Shown piece after piece: positions 44,253-53,403 of a stretch of 64,000 nucleotides of DNA. The stretch is taken from positions 1 to 64,000 of the forward strand of contig NZ_JHZF01000020.1 of NCBI RefSeq assembly GCF_000688295.1, read 5' to 3'. How positions within the stretch are numbered: position 1 is the first letter of the stretch; every line of letters starts with the position of its first letter. The notes below the pieces were generated by a model. It did not search any database, had not been told where the DNA came from, and saw only the letters and a program-made list of their open reading frames with translations. The position numbers and the translations under genes were made by a program. This DNA comes from Pseudooceanicola nanhaiensis DSM 18065 (GTDB lineage Bacteria > Pseudomonadota > Alphaproteobacteria > Rhodobacterales > Rhodobacteraceae).

Positions 44253-45153
44253 ATGCATCTTGCACTCGACACCCTGCGGATCGACGTTCTTCCCGAGATC
44301 GCGCATCTGATGGTCCCGAAAGCCTTCCTGTTCGAGGGGCTGACCCCCGAGGACGGGGCCCGCAACGCGGACTGGCTGGGGCCGGAGTTCATCGCCCCCG
44401 ACACGCTGGAGCTGGGCATGGCCTTCCAGAGCGTCGTTCTGCGCTTCGGCAGGGAGGTGGTGCTGGTGGACAGCTGCAACGGCAACCACAAACAACGGCC
44501 GACCGCGCAATGGCAGCACGACCTGCGCTCGGACGCTTTCCTGCACAATCTCGCAGCGCTCGGCCTTGCGCCAGGGGATGTGACGATGGTGATCTGCACG
44601 CACCTCCATTGCGATCACGTCGGCTGGAACACCCGGCTTGAGGACGGCCGCTGGGTTCCGACCTTCCCGAAGGCGCGTTACCTGTTCGGGCGCACGGGTG
44701 ACGAGCATTTCGAATGCGCTTCACCGGGCGGGGCAGGTGGTGAACCACGGCTCGTTCACCGACAGCGTGCTTCCGGTGGTCGAGGCAGGGCTGGCGAAGC
44801 TGGTGGCCGACGATGCCGTCATCGCCACAGAGGTGGCGGAGCGAGTATTTCTGCGTGCGGCACCAGGTCATTGCGTGGGTCACGTCTGCGTCCATGCCGA
44901 GGCAGGCGCCCGGTCGGCCATCGTCGCGGGCGACGCGCTGCATCACCCGATCCAGTTCGACCTTCCCGACCTCGTGCTGCGCGCCGATGCGGACCCGGGC
45001 GAGGCGATCCGCACCCGCCGTTCGCTGATGGAGCTATGTGCGGGGAGCAGCACCGTCCTTGTGGTCGGCCATATACCGCACTGGACCATCGGCCGGGTCG
45101 TACCGCACGGTGACCGGTTCCGACTTCACGACGCCTCGGCCCAGAGCCGGTAG
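44253..45153 (+). pseudogene. Metallo-beta-lactamase-fold hydrolase with frameshift
   Basis: ATG 44253 follows GGAAGG. The first part includes TLELGMAFQSVVLRFGREVV, LVDSCNGNHKQ and the metal-binding motif VTMVICTHLHCDHVGWNTRL (HxHxDH). Near 44712 the frame changes; the rest reads AGQVVNHGSFTDSVLPVVEA, RAAPGHCVGHVCVHAEAGAR, IVAGDALHHPIQFDLPDLVL, with the expected later His and Asp, ending at 45153. The original would have about 300 residues. The family includes lactonases and thioester hydrolases. Its tail overlaps the convergent amidohydrolase gene by 28 bases. Confidence 0.83.
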
Positions 45154-46178
45154 ACCTCGGTCGCTGTCCCGGCAAAGAGCCGCGCGCGCTCGTCCGCGCT
45201 GAAGGAGGCGGTGATCTTCTTGAACGTGTTCCAGAGGACGGTCCAGCCGACTGATCCCTTGTCCACCGGGAAGTTGCTTTCGAACATCGCCCGCGCCGGG
45301 CCGACGGTCTCTATCGCGGTCTCGACAATGGGTGCCCAGAGGCGGGCAAGCTCGTCCGACCCCGGCGGCCTATCCCGCGCGAAAAGGTCGAACCCACCAA
45401 GCCGCATGCCCAGTCCGCCAAGCTTCACGCGGACGTTGGGCAGGTCCCTTAGCGTCGCAAGGCAACGGCGCCAATCGGCAAAACTCTCCCCCAGGCGGCC
45501 CGAGAAGGGGCCGGTGCCGACCGGGCCGCCGAAATGGTTCAGCACGATGGCGGTTTCGGAATACGAGCGGGAGAGGTCCGCCAGCTCCTCGATCTGGGTG
45601 TGATAGATCCACGCGTCGAACGACAGGCCTGCGGGCGCCAGCCGGGCGAAGCCTGCGCGGAAGGCGGGGTCCGACAGCAGCCCCCGCGGCGCGGCGGTGA
45701 AGCCGCTGACGACCCGCGGATCGGGATGCCAGGCCGCAAACTGGCGGATGCCGCGCAGTGCTGCAGAGGCTGTGGCATGAGCCTCAAGCGCCGCGGCAGT
45801 GGCGTCGCCCTGCGTGAGGTCGGCCCTGGCCACCAGCGCCGCGCAGAGGTGCCCATCGCCATAGCGCCCTGCATGCGCCTCCGTACGGACTCGCTCGGCA
45901 AACCGTGTTTCGCCTACCGGCCTCAGGTGCAGAGGTCCGGCCAGGTCGGCACCATATCCACATTCCACGTGGACCGAGGCGCTCAGGAGGTGCCCGGCGG
46001 TGCATTCGGCGGCATATTCCTCGGCCATGTATCGCGAACCGGGGCGAGCCCAGAGGTGATGGTGGGCATCGACGATCGACAGACCCGGGTCGATGGCCGG
46101 CTCCGAGACCAGAGAAAGCCAGTCATCACGGATCGGCAGCGGGACATACCCGGTCGCACCATCGGGGGCCTTTGCCAT
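45126..46178 (-). CDS. Amidohydrolase-2 family metal-dependent hydrolase
   Basis: A 350-residue TIM-barrel hydrolase of the amidohydrolase-2 group (includes 2-pyrone-4,6-dicarboxylate lactonase and fucono-lactonases). The N-terminal metal motif is LSIVDAHHHLWARPG; later SASVHVECGYG, AAWHPDPRVVSGFTAAPRGL, IVLNHFGGPVGTGPFSGRLG with the expected His, and MFESNFPVDKGSVGWTVLWN with the Asp or Asn region. It likely opens a lactone or cleaves a cyclic acid. Start ATG 46178 is preceded by AGGAGGAGGAG. The gene is intact and divergent from an acyl-CoA dehydrogenase pseudogene. Confidence 0.87.
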   Translation of the reverse strand: MAKAPDGATGYVPLPIRDDWLSLVSEPAIDPGLSIVDAHHHLWARPGSRYMAEEYAAECTAGHLLSASVHVECGYGADLAGPLHLRPVGETRFAERVRTEAHAGRYGDGHLCAALVARADLTQGDATAAALEAHATASAALRGIRQFAAWHPDPRVVSGFTAAPRGLLSDPAFRAGFARLAPAGLSFDAWIYHTQIEELADLSRSYSETAIVLNHFGGPVGTGPFSGRLGESFADWRRCLATLRDLPNVRVKLGGLGMRLGGFDLFARDRPPGSDELARLWAPIVETAIETVGPARAMFESNFPVDKGSVGWTVLWNTFKKITASFSADERARLFAGTATEVYRLWAEAS

Positions 46179-46355
46179 GTCCCTGCTCCTCCTCCTGACC
46201 TGTCCGAAAGGGTGCAATGCCGTCTCGCACAAGCCAAGGCGGGGGACAGTCGTGTCAGTGTTTTCGTCAGCTTGAAACCGGCCGCAAGGAGCGTCGGGAC
46301 AGTGTCGGCCGTGGTTCGATCTGGTATCTCGACGGCGGCAGCAGGGATAGCAGAC

Positions 46356-47413
46356 ATGGACGACATCAAGGACCTGGTGACGCAGAGCGCGACGCGGCTG
46401 TTCGCAGGAGCCGGTACGCTCGATATCCGCACGACGGGGTGCCGAGAGCCCCTAGATCGCGCCTTGTGGGACGAGCTCGAAGCATCCGGTTTCGTCAACG
46501 CCCTGGCAGGTGCGGAAGGCGGCACGTTCCTCGCTGCCACTCCGGAGGCCATTCGTGTCGCGGCCGACCACGCGGCACCGGTTCCGCTCGCCGAAACTCT
46601 CCTGGCGGCATACCTGCTGCGGTATGCTGGCCTCGACCAGCCTGAGGGTGTGCTGACGGTCGCACCTGTCACCGCGGGCGACAGGCTGGAGTGGAATGCC
46701 AATGGAGCCGACTGGATCTTGACCGGCGACGCCCGCCGCGTGCCTTTTGGGGGGACGAGGCCGACAGGGTCGTGGTCGTCGCACCCGAAGGCGGTGCGCC
46801 GGGCCGCAACCGCATCGGTGTGATCTGTCGCGGCAGCTGGACCGCGAGGCATGGGCGCAATATCGCTGGAGAACCGCGCGACGACCTGACCTTCGACGCG
46901 GCGGTTGCCGATTTCAGTGCACCGCGACCCGGCGATGCGCCGATGCAGGTGCGCAAGGCAGGTGGGGCGATCCGGGCCATACAGATCGCGGGAGCGGCGC
47001 GCAGGACGCTGGAACTGACGGCGCGCTATTCGTCGGAGCGACGGCAGTTCGGGCGTCCGATCAACCGGTTCCAGGCCTTACAGGGCAACTTGGCGGTCAT
47101 CGCCACGGAAACGGCGGCGACCACCGCCGCGGGGGACGCCGCCGCCGCGGCCTTCGACCAGGGGCTGCCGGATTTCGCAATCGCCGCCGCGCAGGCCCGC
47201 GCCAGCAAGGCGGCTTCCATCATTGCTGCGCTCGGCCATCAGGTGCACGGCGCCATGGGGTTCACATCAGAATACCGGCTGCATCGGCTGACCCGCCGCC
47301 TCTGGTCCTGGCGGGACGAATTCGGGTCCGAAGCCGAATGGAACCGGATGAACGGCCGGGCAATCGCCGCGGCCGGTGCGGACCACATCTGGGCGACGCT
47401 CAGCGCCGGCTGA
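46356..47413 (+). pseudogene. Acyl-CoA dehydrogenase (small partner type) with frameshift
   Basis: ATG 46356 opens DIKDLVTQSATRLFAGAGTL and RALWDELEASGFVNALAGAE. Around 46745, in a T4G6 run, the frame changes before DEADRVVVVAPEGG; the rest reads RTLELTARYSSERRQFGRPI, NRFQALQGNLAVIATETAAT, LGHQVHGAMGFTSEYRLHRL and WSWRDEFGSEAEWNRM, ending at 47413. The original had about 350 residues and resembles the partner subunit at 14444, also without the GGT-x-EI tail. A homopolymer error is possible, but nearby genes carry other kinds of damage. Confidence 0.83.
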
Positions 47414-47422
47414 CGGCGTCCC

Positions 47423-48163
47423 TCAGATCGTTGCGCCGCCGTCGATCTCGTAGGCGCCGCCGGTCTGGAAGCTGGCACCGTCGCTGAGCAACCAGGCGAT
47501 GAAGCCTGCTATTTCGGCTGGATCAGCCGTTCTGGGGATAGGGCGCTGGGTGTAGTCCATGCGCCAGCCGGCGGCCGAACAGGTCTGGTCGGCCAGCGCA
47601 CTCATGCCGGTGTTCACCGAACCGGGCAGGATGGCGTTCACCCGGATGCCATCGGGTCCGTATTCCACGGCGGCCGTGTTCGTCAGACCGATGACCGCAT
47701 GTTTGGAGCTGTTGTAGGCCACCCGCCCGGGGTTTGCCCGCCGCGCATTCAGCGACGAGATATTGACGATCGCACCCCCGGATTTCTGTGCCAGCATCTG
47801 CCGGATGGCGGCAGCCATCGACAGGAACATGCCACGGACGTTCACTGTCATGACCGCGTCGAAATCCGCGACCGGTAGCTCGTGGATCGGCAGGGCCGTG
47901 CCGCGGATGCCGGCGCAGGTGACCAGCGCGTGGACCCCGCCGAACCGCGTGACTGCCGCCTCGACCATCGCAGCGGCCCCCGCCTCGGTGGCCAGGTCGG
48001 CCTCGACCCCGAGCCACCTGTCGCCCTCGTGTCGCGATGGCTGCACGTCGGCCGAAACCACTCTCATCCCCTCCGCCAGCAGCCTGCGGACGGTCGCGGC
48101 CCCGATCCCCTGAGCGCCGCCCGTCACGAGGGCGACCTTTCCCGACAAGCCTTCCAACGCCAT
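47423..48163 (-). CDS. SDR-family dehydrogenase/reductase
   Basis: A complete 246-residue SDR: TGGAQGIGAATVRRLLAEGM near residue 15, TCAGIRGTALPIHEL in place of NNAG, catalytic Ser in VNISSLNARRANPGRVAYNS with YNSSK following, C-terminal SFQTGGAYEIDGGATI. It is coupled to the CoA-transferase whose gene ends two bases before its start (48165 and 48163). It converges with the dehydrogenase pseudogene. It probably oxidises a hydroxyacyl-CoA made from the transferase product. Confidence 0.9.
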   Translation of the reverse strand: MALEGLSGKVALVTGGAQGIGAATVRRLLAEGMRVVSADVQPSRHEGDRWLGVEADLATEAGAAAMVEAAVTRFGGVHALVTCAGIRGTALPIHELPVADFDAVMTVNVRGMFLSMAAAIRQMLAQKSGGAIVNISSLNARRANPGRVAYNSSKHAVIGLTNTAAVEYGPDGIRVNAILPGSVNTGMSALADQTCSAAGWRMDYTQRPIPRTADPAEIAGFIAWLLSDGASFQTGGAYEIDGGATI

Positions 48164-48164
48164 C

Positions 48165-49433
48165 TCATCCCCCTGTCTGCCGGGGCGGGATGGCCCCGGC
48201 GGTTTCCAGTTCGCGCAATCTGTCCGCGTCGTAGCCCAGCATGTCGCGCAGGACCTCTTCAGTATGTTCGCCCAAAAGTGGCGGCGCCGAAGGCGCTACG
48301 ATGGGCGTGTCCTGCATCGCGTAGGGCGGCGCGATGTTCGGCACCTCGCCGGCCGTCGGGTGGCGGATCCTCGACAACAGGCCCCGGGCGCGGATCTCCG
48401 GCGATCGGTAGGCCTCGAAAATGCTGCGCACCGGGCCGGCAGGGAGACCCGCGCCCTTCAGCAAAGTGACCCATGCTTCGCGACTGCGGGTGGAGAAGAT
48501 CGCCTGAAGCTCGTCGATCAGCGCTTCGCGGCTCTCGGCCCGGGCGGCAACGGTTGCATAGGCAGGATCGCTGGCCATCGCATCGCGCCCGATGATTCGG
48601 CAGAGCAGACCGAACATCCGGTCGTTTCCGACGCTCAGATAGAAGCTTCCATCCGAGGCGCGGAAGTTCCCGATCGGCACGTTACCCAGGGGGGCATGGC
48701 CATAGCGCACCTGTTCCTCGCCGGAAATCAGATAGTTGTGTCCGTAATAGGTCGTCAGCATCACGGCCGTGTCGTAGAGAACCACGTCGACCTGCTGGCC
48801 GCGCCCACTGACCTGCCGCGCCATCAGCGCGGCAAGTATCATGTTGGTCGCAAGCATCCCGGTGCTCATGTCGACGAAAGGCAGATTGGTGCGCACCGGC
48901 TCGTGCTCGGGCAGGCCGTTCATCGTCATGATCCCGGTCTCTGCCTGCATGACCGGATCGTAGCCCGCTCGATCGCTGAATTCGCCAGTGCGCCCGTAGG
49001 CAGAGATCGAACAGTAGACCAGCCGCGGTTTGATTGCGGCAACGGTTGCGTGATCGAGCCCGAGCCGCGCCATCACGCCAGGGCGGAAGTTCTCCACCAG
49101 CACATCGGCGCGGCTGACGATGTCCAAAGCGACGGCCCGTCCCTCGGGCTTGCCGAGGTCGATCGCGACGCTGCGCTTGCCGCGGTTGTAGGCCAGGAAG
49201 GCGCTGACATTGCCACCTGCCCGCGGATGCCGGAACGACCGCGTTTCGTCACCGCCGCGCGGGTTCTCGATCTTGACGACGTCTGCCCCCAGATCGGCCA
49301 GGGTCTGGGGGCAGACGGGCCCCGCGATCACCCGAGAGAAATCTGCAACGACAAGCCCGTGTAACGCAGGCACCGCCGCCGACTGACTTTCGGCGGCGTC
49401 GGGCAGGTCGCGCATTGGCACATGTTCGGTCAT
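48165..49433 (-). CDS. CaiB/BaiF (class III) CoA-transferase
   Basis: A complete 422-residue CoA-transferase: ALHGLVVADFSRVIAGPVCP, TLADLGADVVKIENPRGGDE, AYNRGKRSVAIDLGKPEGRA, presumed catalytic Asp near residue 188 (LPFVDMSTGMLATN), GRGQQVDVVLYDTAVMLTTY, and C-terminal APPLLGEHTEEVLRDMLGYD. I took ATG 49433, with AGGAAGG upstream, instead of the far longer open frame. It is the first gene of a two-gene operon with the SDR. It is divergent from the acyl-CoA dehydrogenase at 49637. Confidence 0.9.
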   Translation of the reverse strand: MTEHVPMRDLPDAAESQSAAVPALHGLVVADFSRVIAGPVCPQTLADLGADVVKIENPRGGDETRSFRHPRAGGNVSAFLAYNRGKRSVAIDLGKPEGRAVALDIVSRADVLVENFRPGVMARLGLDHATVAAIKPRLVYCSISAYGRTGEFSDRAGYDPVMQAETGIMTMNGLPEHEPVRTNLPFVDMSTGMLATNMILAALMARQVSGRGQQVDVVLYDTAVMLTTYYGHNYLISGEEQVRYGHAPLGNVPIGNFRASDGSFYLSVGNDRMFGLLCRIIGRDAMASDPAYATVAARAESREALIDELQAIFSTRSREAWVTLLKGAGLPAGPVRSIFEAYRSPEIRARGLLSRIRHPTAGEVPNIAPPYAMQDTPIVAPSAPPLLGEHTEEVLRDMLGYDADRLRELETAGAIPPRQTGG

Positions 49434-49636
49434 GCAAAAGGCCTTCCTGCCGGTCATTCGCGATGCCCTGATAATCACCGACGCACGGACGCCAGCAACC
49501 GGCTGCACTGCTGTGCCGAAGGCTTTTAAATAGGCGAAAGCGCCGAGCCGTGATGGTCTGGCCAAGACCGCTGGCATAGACCTTTGCATGAGCCGGCCCG
49601 CTGTGTTGCGTGGCCAGTCAGCAAAGGGGGAGGTCC

Positions 49637-50788
49637 ATGGTTCTCGACTATGACCAGGACGACGTGGCCTTTTGGGAAGAGGTACGCGATTGGCTCCAGA
49701 CCAATGCTCCGCGCGAGCGACGCCCCGAGGCCGGGCCGGAAATGCGCGCCTTTCTCCTGGCGTGGCAGCCGCGCCAGTACGATGGCGGATGGGCTGGCCT
49801 GGCCTGGCCGAAAGAGCCCGGCGGACAGGGCCTGTCGCTGATCTGGCACGAGGAATATGCCGCCGCAAAGGCCCCGCCCATCGGGTGTCTGTTCGTGGCG
49901 ATGAACCACGGTGGCCCCACGCTGATCGCTTGGGGAACGGACGCGCAGAAAGCGTTCCACCTCCCGAAGATCCTCAAGGGCGAGTCAGTCTGGTGCCAGG
50001 GCTTCTCGGAGCCGGGCGCGGGGTCGGACCTTGCCTCGATCTCCAGCCGTGCGGTGATCGACGGGGACGATCTGGTGGTGTCGGGCCAGAAGATCTGGAC
50101 CAGCTACGGCCATGTCGCCGACTATCAGGAACTGCTGGTCCGAACCTCTCGCGGCGAGAAGAAGCATGACGGACTGACATGGGTGATCTGCCCGATGGAC
50201 GCGCCCGGCATCGAGGTGCGCACGATCACCACGATTTCGGGCAGCCAGCACTTCTGCGAGATATTCTACGACAATGTCCGCATTCCCATGGCGAACGTGG
50301 TAGGCTAGGTTGACCGGGGATGGGAGACGGCGATGACCACTCTGTCGTTTGAACGCGGCGTGGGTCTGGCTGGCTGGCAGATCGAACTGGCCCGCAATGT
50401 CGAGATGCTGATCGAACTTGCCCGCACCACCCGACGCGGAAACCGGTGGGTCATCGACGATGACGAGATCGCCAGTCGCCTGGCCACCATCCGGGCCGAG
50501 GTCAAGGCCCTGCGCGCGATGACCTACATACTGGTGTCGAAAGTGGCGCGGGGCACTGCGGGGGCCGAGGGGACGGTTGTCGGCCTCCACTTCGCTGAAC
50601 TGGCCAAGCGCTTCCATCGCCTTTCGCTTGATGTGCTGGGACTCGATGCGATCGAGCGCCGGCCGGAGGAGGGGGACTGAACGACGCTCTTCCTCGAATG
50701 CTTCCGGCACGTGATCGCCGGGGGCACATCGCAAATTCGCCGCAACATCATCGGGGAGCGCCTGCTCGGTCTCCCAAGGAGCCGCTGA
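49637..50788 (+). pseudogene. Acyl-CoA dehydrogenase with amber and opal in-frame stops
   Basis: ATG 49637 follows GGGGGAGG: DDVAFWEEVRDWLQTNAPRE, LIWHEEYAAAKAPPIGCLFV, CQGFSEPGAGSDLASISSRA, VVSGQKIWTSYGHVADYQEL. TAG at 50306-50308 (codon 224) follows IPMANVVG; the frame goes on VDRGWETAMTTLSFERGVGL. TGA at 50678-50680 (codon 348) follows RRPEEGD; again the frame continues, RHVIAGGTSQIRRNIIGERL, to the original stop at 50788 (383 residues). The final motif GGTSQIRRNIIGERLLGLP confirms this ending. CAG or GAG to TAG and TGG to TGA are the simplest changes. It is divergent from the CoA-transferase and was followed by a partner subunit. Confidence 0.9.
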
Positions 50789-50789
50789 C

Positions 50790-51100
50790 ATGGTCGACCT
50801 GGTCCCGAACGAAGACGAACAGCAGGTGATCGACAGCATCGACGCCTGGCTAGCCGCCGAATTGCCGCTGGACCGGCTGCGCGTCCCGGGCGGCGCCATG
50901 ACCGAGGCCACCCGCTGGACCGAGATGGCCGACCTGGGTTGGTTCGCGCTCGGCATCCCGGAGGTCGTGGGCGGCGTCGGCCTGTCCGTGGTCGAGGAGA
51001 CGATGCTTCTGCGCGCGTGTGGACGAACTCTGACGATGCCATCGATGGTGGCGACCGTGCTGTCGGGCCACGTCGCCGCGCGGGCGCGGAAGAAGGATGT
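50790..51100 (+). pseudogene. Acyl-CoA dehydrogenase, N-terminal fragment cut near an IS3 element
   Basis: ATG 50790 follows AAGGAGCCGCTGAC. The text VDLVPNEDEQQVIDSIDAWL, RVPGGAMTEATRWTEMADLG, WFALGIPEVVGGVGLSVVEE, TMLLRACGRTLTMPSMVATV is the N-terminal domain of a dehydrogenase partner subunit. Homology ends after SGHVAAR near 51090, 80 bp before the IS3 element at 51170. The FAD and catalytic domains are absent. It would have been the second subunit next to the preceding gene. Confidence 0.82.
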
Positions 51101-51208
51101 CAACCGTCGGTAACGGACTCGCCTTAGTCAAGCGATTTTGCTCAATCAAATTGGGCCGCCAAGGCGGTTTGAACCGCGCCGGGTTTGCCGGAGGCTGGAT
51201 GGTTTGAG

Positions 51209-52114
51209 TCACGCCACCATAGCGAACTCGTCTGATTGTGCATAGAAGCGGGCTTCCGCTTCTGCGGGCGGGATGTTTCCGATGGGTTCGAGTAGGCGCC
51301 GGTTATTGAACCAATCCACCCATTCCAGCGTTGCGAACTCGACCGCCTCGAAGCTGCGCCATGGCCCGCGACGATGAATGACCTCGGCCTTGAAGAGCCC
51401 GATCACTGTCTCGGCGAGGGCATTGTCATAGGAATCCCCGACGCTGCCGACGGACGGCTCGATGCCCGCTTCGGCCAGTCGCTCGGTGTACTTGATCGAC
51501 ACGTACTGGCTGCCTCGGTCGCTGTGGTGGATGAGCCCGCCGCCATCGACGGGCCGCCGTTCGTGCAGAGCCTGTTCCAGAGCGTCGAGCACGAACTCAG
51601 CCTGCATGGAACGAGACACGCGCCAGCCGACGATCCGTCTGGCAAAGACATCGATAACCAAGGCCACGTAGACAAACCCACTCCAGGTCGCGACATAGGT
51701 GAAGTCGGACAGCCAGAGCATGTTCGGCGCCGGGGCATGGAACTCTCGGTTCACACGATCCTCAGGGCATGGCGCGGAGGGATCGGAAACCGTTGTTTTC
51801 CGGGCCTTTCCTCGGATCACTCCCGCCAGCCCCATGTCATTCATCAGGCGCGAGACCGTGCACCTGGCGACCGCGATCCCCTCACGGTTCAATTGCCGCC
51901 AGACCTTGCGGGCGCCGTAGACCTGGAAGTTCTCGTCCCAGACCCGCCGGATCTCCGGGCGCAGCTCGGCATCGCGCCAGGCGCGGTCGGACAGCTTTGC
52001 AGGATCGGCCCGGCCCGCGGCATGGGCGCGATAGGTGGACGGGGCGATCGGCAGCACACGGCAGATCGGCTCGATCCCATACTGGTCGCGATGCTCATCG
52101 ATGAACATCTTCAT
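51209..52114 (-). CDS. IS3-family transposase OrfB (integrase)
   Basis: A 301-residue DDE integrase: HTH_21-like N-terminal part ([60 protein letters not shown]), then catalytic Asp in [20 protein letters not shown], Asp in [20 protein letters not shown], and Glu in [20 protein letters not shown]. The end ([20 protein letters not shown]) matches the family. It is made as a fusion with OrfA by frameshifting; the two frames overlap by four bases (52111-52114). It appears functional. Confidence 0.9.
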   Translation of the reverse strand: MKMFIDEHRDQYGIEPICRVLPIAPSTYRAHAAGRADPAKLSDRAWRDAELRPEIRRVWDENFQVYGARKVWRQLNREGIAVARCTVSRLMNDMGLAGVIRGKARKTTVSDPSAPCPEDRVNREFHAPAPNMLWLSDFTYVATWSGFVYVALVIDVFARRIVGWRVSRSMQAEFVLDALEQALHERRPVDGGGLIHHSDRGSQYVSIKYTERLAEAGIEPSVGSVGDSYDNALAETVIGLFKAEVIHRRGPWRSFEAVEFATLEWVDWFNNRRLLEPIGNIPPAEAEARFYAQSDEFAMVA

Positions 52115-52437
52115 TTCCTCGTAGGGCGGTCGAGCTCCGCCTGAGCGAAAAAAGCGGACGCCTTGCGGAGGATCTCGTTGGCCTGCCGGAGCTCCCGGTT
52201 TTCCTTCTCCAGCTGCTTGAGGCGCGCAAGCTGATCGCTGGTCGGCCCCGGGCGTTGCCCGTTGTCACGCTCCTCGCGTCGCACCCACTTCCGCAACGTC
52301 TCGGCCGTGCAGCCGATCTTTGGCGCAATCGAGCAGATCGCCGCCCACTGCGAAGCGTGATCGGCCTCATGTTCCAGAACCATACGCACCGCGCGAGCAC
52401 GCACCTCGGATGAATATCGATTGGATGTCTTCGTCAT
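52111..52437 (-). CDS. IS3-family transposase OrfA
   Basis: A 108-residue OrfA with a helix-turn-helix ([40 protein letters not shown]) and a coiled coil ([20 protein letters not shown]). It ends four bases inside OrfB, the usual arrangement for -1 frameshift fusion. A run of six T residues on the minus strand just before the end (AAAAAA at 52149-52154 on the plus strand) is close to where slippage may occur. Intact. Confidence 0.88.
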   Translation of the reverse strand: MTKTSNRYSSEVRARAVRMVLEHEADHASQWAAICSIAPKIGCTAETLRKWVRREERDNGQRPGPTSDQLARLKQLEKENRELRQANEILRKASAFFAQAELDRPTRK

Positions 52438-52559
52438 GGCTCCACCTTCTCAAGGTTGGGAGCCTCCGGCAAACCCGGCGCGGTTCATGGCGACAGCGCG
52501 GCGCTGATCTGACAAGTGGCAACGGCGGTGCGTGACGCAGGCCCCCGTTACAGCATCTC

Positions 52560-53403
52560 GTTCTCGGTTCATAGCCGGAATATGACGACGGCGGCGAGGG
52601 CGATGGCGGAGAGGAACACCTTCGGGCTTCTGTCGTAGCGGATGGCAACCCGTCGCCAGTCCTTGAGCCTGCCGAACATGTTCTCGATCCGGTTGCGGCG
52701 TTTGTAGCGACGCTTGTCGTAGCGGACGGGCTTGGCGCGAGACTTCCGGCCCGGGATGCACGCCCGCATCCCCTTGTCTTCCAACGCTTCTCGGAACCAG
52801 TCGGCGTTATAGCCCCGGTCGGCCAGCAGCCACTCTGCCGATTGCAGGCCACCCAGCAGGGCCGCCGCGCCGGTGTAGTCGCTGACCTGGCCCGCGGTCA
52901 TGAAGAAGCGGATCGGGCGTCCGTCGGCGTCGGCGACGGCATGCAGTTTGGTGTTCATGCCGCCCTTAGCTCGACCGATCAGCCGGCCGCGTTGGTCATC
53001 GGATCCCCATTTTTCGAACGCAGGCTGGTCGCCGTGCGGTGCGCCTTCAGGTAGGTCGCGTCGATCATCAGCGTCCTCGGAACAGCCGCCTCCGACGCCA
53101 GCCCATCCACTATCCGGGCAAAGATGCCCTTGTCGCTCCATCGCTTCCAACGGTTGTAGAGCGTCTTCGCTGGGCCTTAATCCTTCGGCGAATCACGCCA
53201 CCGCAAGCCGTTGCGATTGATGAAAATTATCCCGCTGAGAACACGTCGGTCATCAACCCGCGGCTTGCCACGGCTCTTGGGGAAGAAGGGCTGAAGCCGG
53301 GCCATCTGCGCGTCCGACAGCCAGAAAAGGTTGCTCATTGGTCAGTCTCCCTACGGAGCCTGAATCATGCCGCAAGCGCAAGATCATTGGGTCCTGACCC
53401 TAG
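52560..53403 (-). mobile_element. IS5-family element, decayed, inserted in an IS110 transposase
   Basis: A relative of the element at 1-847. The right repeat is clear (minus strand from 53403, CTAGGGTCAGGACCCAATGA), but the matching left repeat is not recognisable around 52500-52560. The right end cuts the IS110 gene. The 72 bases between this and the IS3 element hold nothing recognised. Confidence 0.8.
52569..53338 (-). pseudogene. IS5-family transposase with ochre stop
   Basis: ATG 53338 begins WLSDAQMARLQPFFPKSRGK and RVDDRRVLSGIIFINRNGLR. TAA at 53177-53179 stands where the intact relative has Tyr (RDAPKEYGPHKTL); the frame continues KTLYNRWKRWSDKGIFARIV and LMIDATYLKAHRTATSLRSK. As in the intact copy, the second half is in an overlapping frame (RGRLIGRAKGGMNTKLHAVA, LLADRGYNADWFREALEDKG, RNRIENMFGRLKDWRRVAIR) ending at 52569. 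The stop kills the frameshift product. Confidence 0.85.

Larger units (their letters stand above)
51170..52487 (-). mobile_element. IS3-family (IS51-like) element, complete
   Basis: Both ends carry the same 27-base repeat (TGAACCGCGCCGGGTTTGCC and seven more bases) at 51170 and, inverted, ending at 52487. It contains orfA and orfB on the minus strand. A remnant of a close relative lies at 19102-19440. The 3-bp target duplication is not clear. Confidence 0.9.

Noticed and set aside
28536-46760. All frameshifts being sequencing errors
   Set aside because: Some are in homopolymers (28890, 29380, 40670, 46745) and could be errors, but others are a 17-base deletion, a 14-bp repeat gain, in-frame nonsense changes and gene-fragment joins. 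The genes from 54 kb on, with equally GC-rich runs, show none.
9249-50308. TAG as a sense codon throughout this replicon
   Set aside because: TAG ends the SDR at 39654 exactly where the family ends and where the next gene's start overlaps it, and it also ends dctM at 22423. The affected genes often carry frameshifts or deletions as well, and two have TGA stops. Decay explains all of it; the pattern is still listed for checking.
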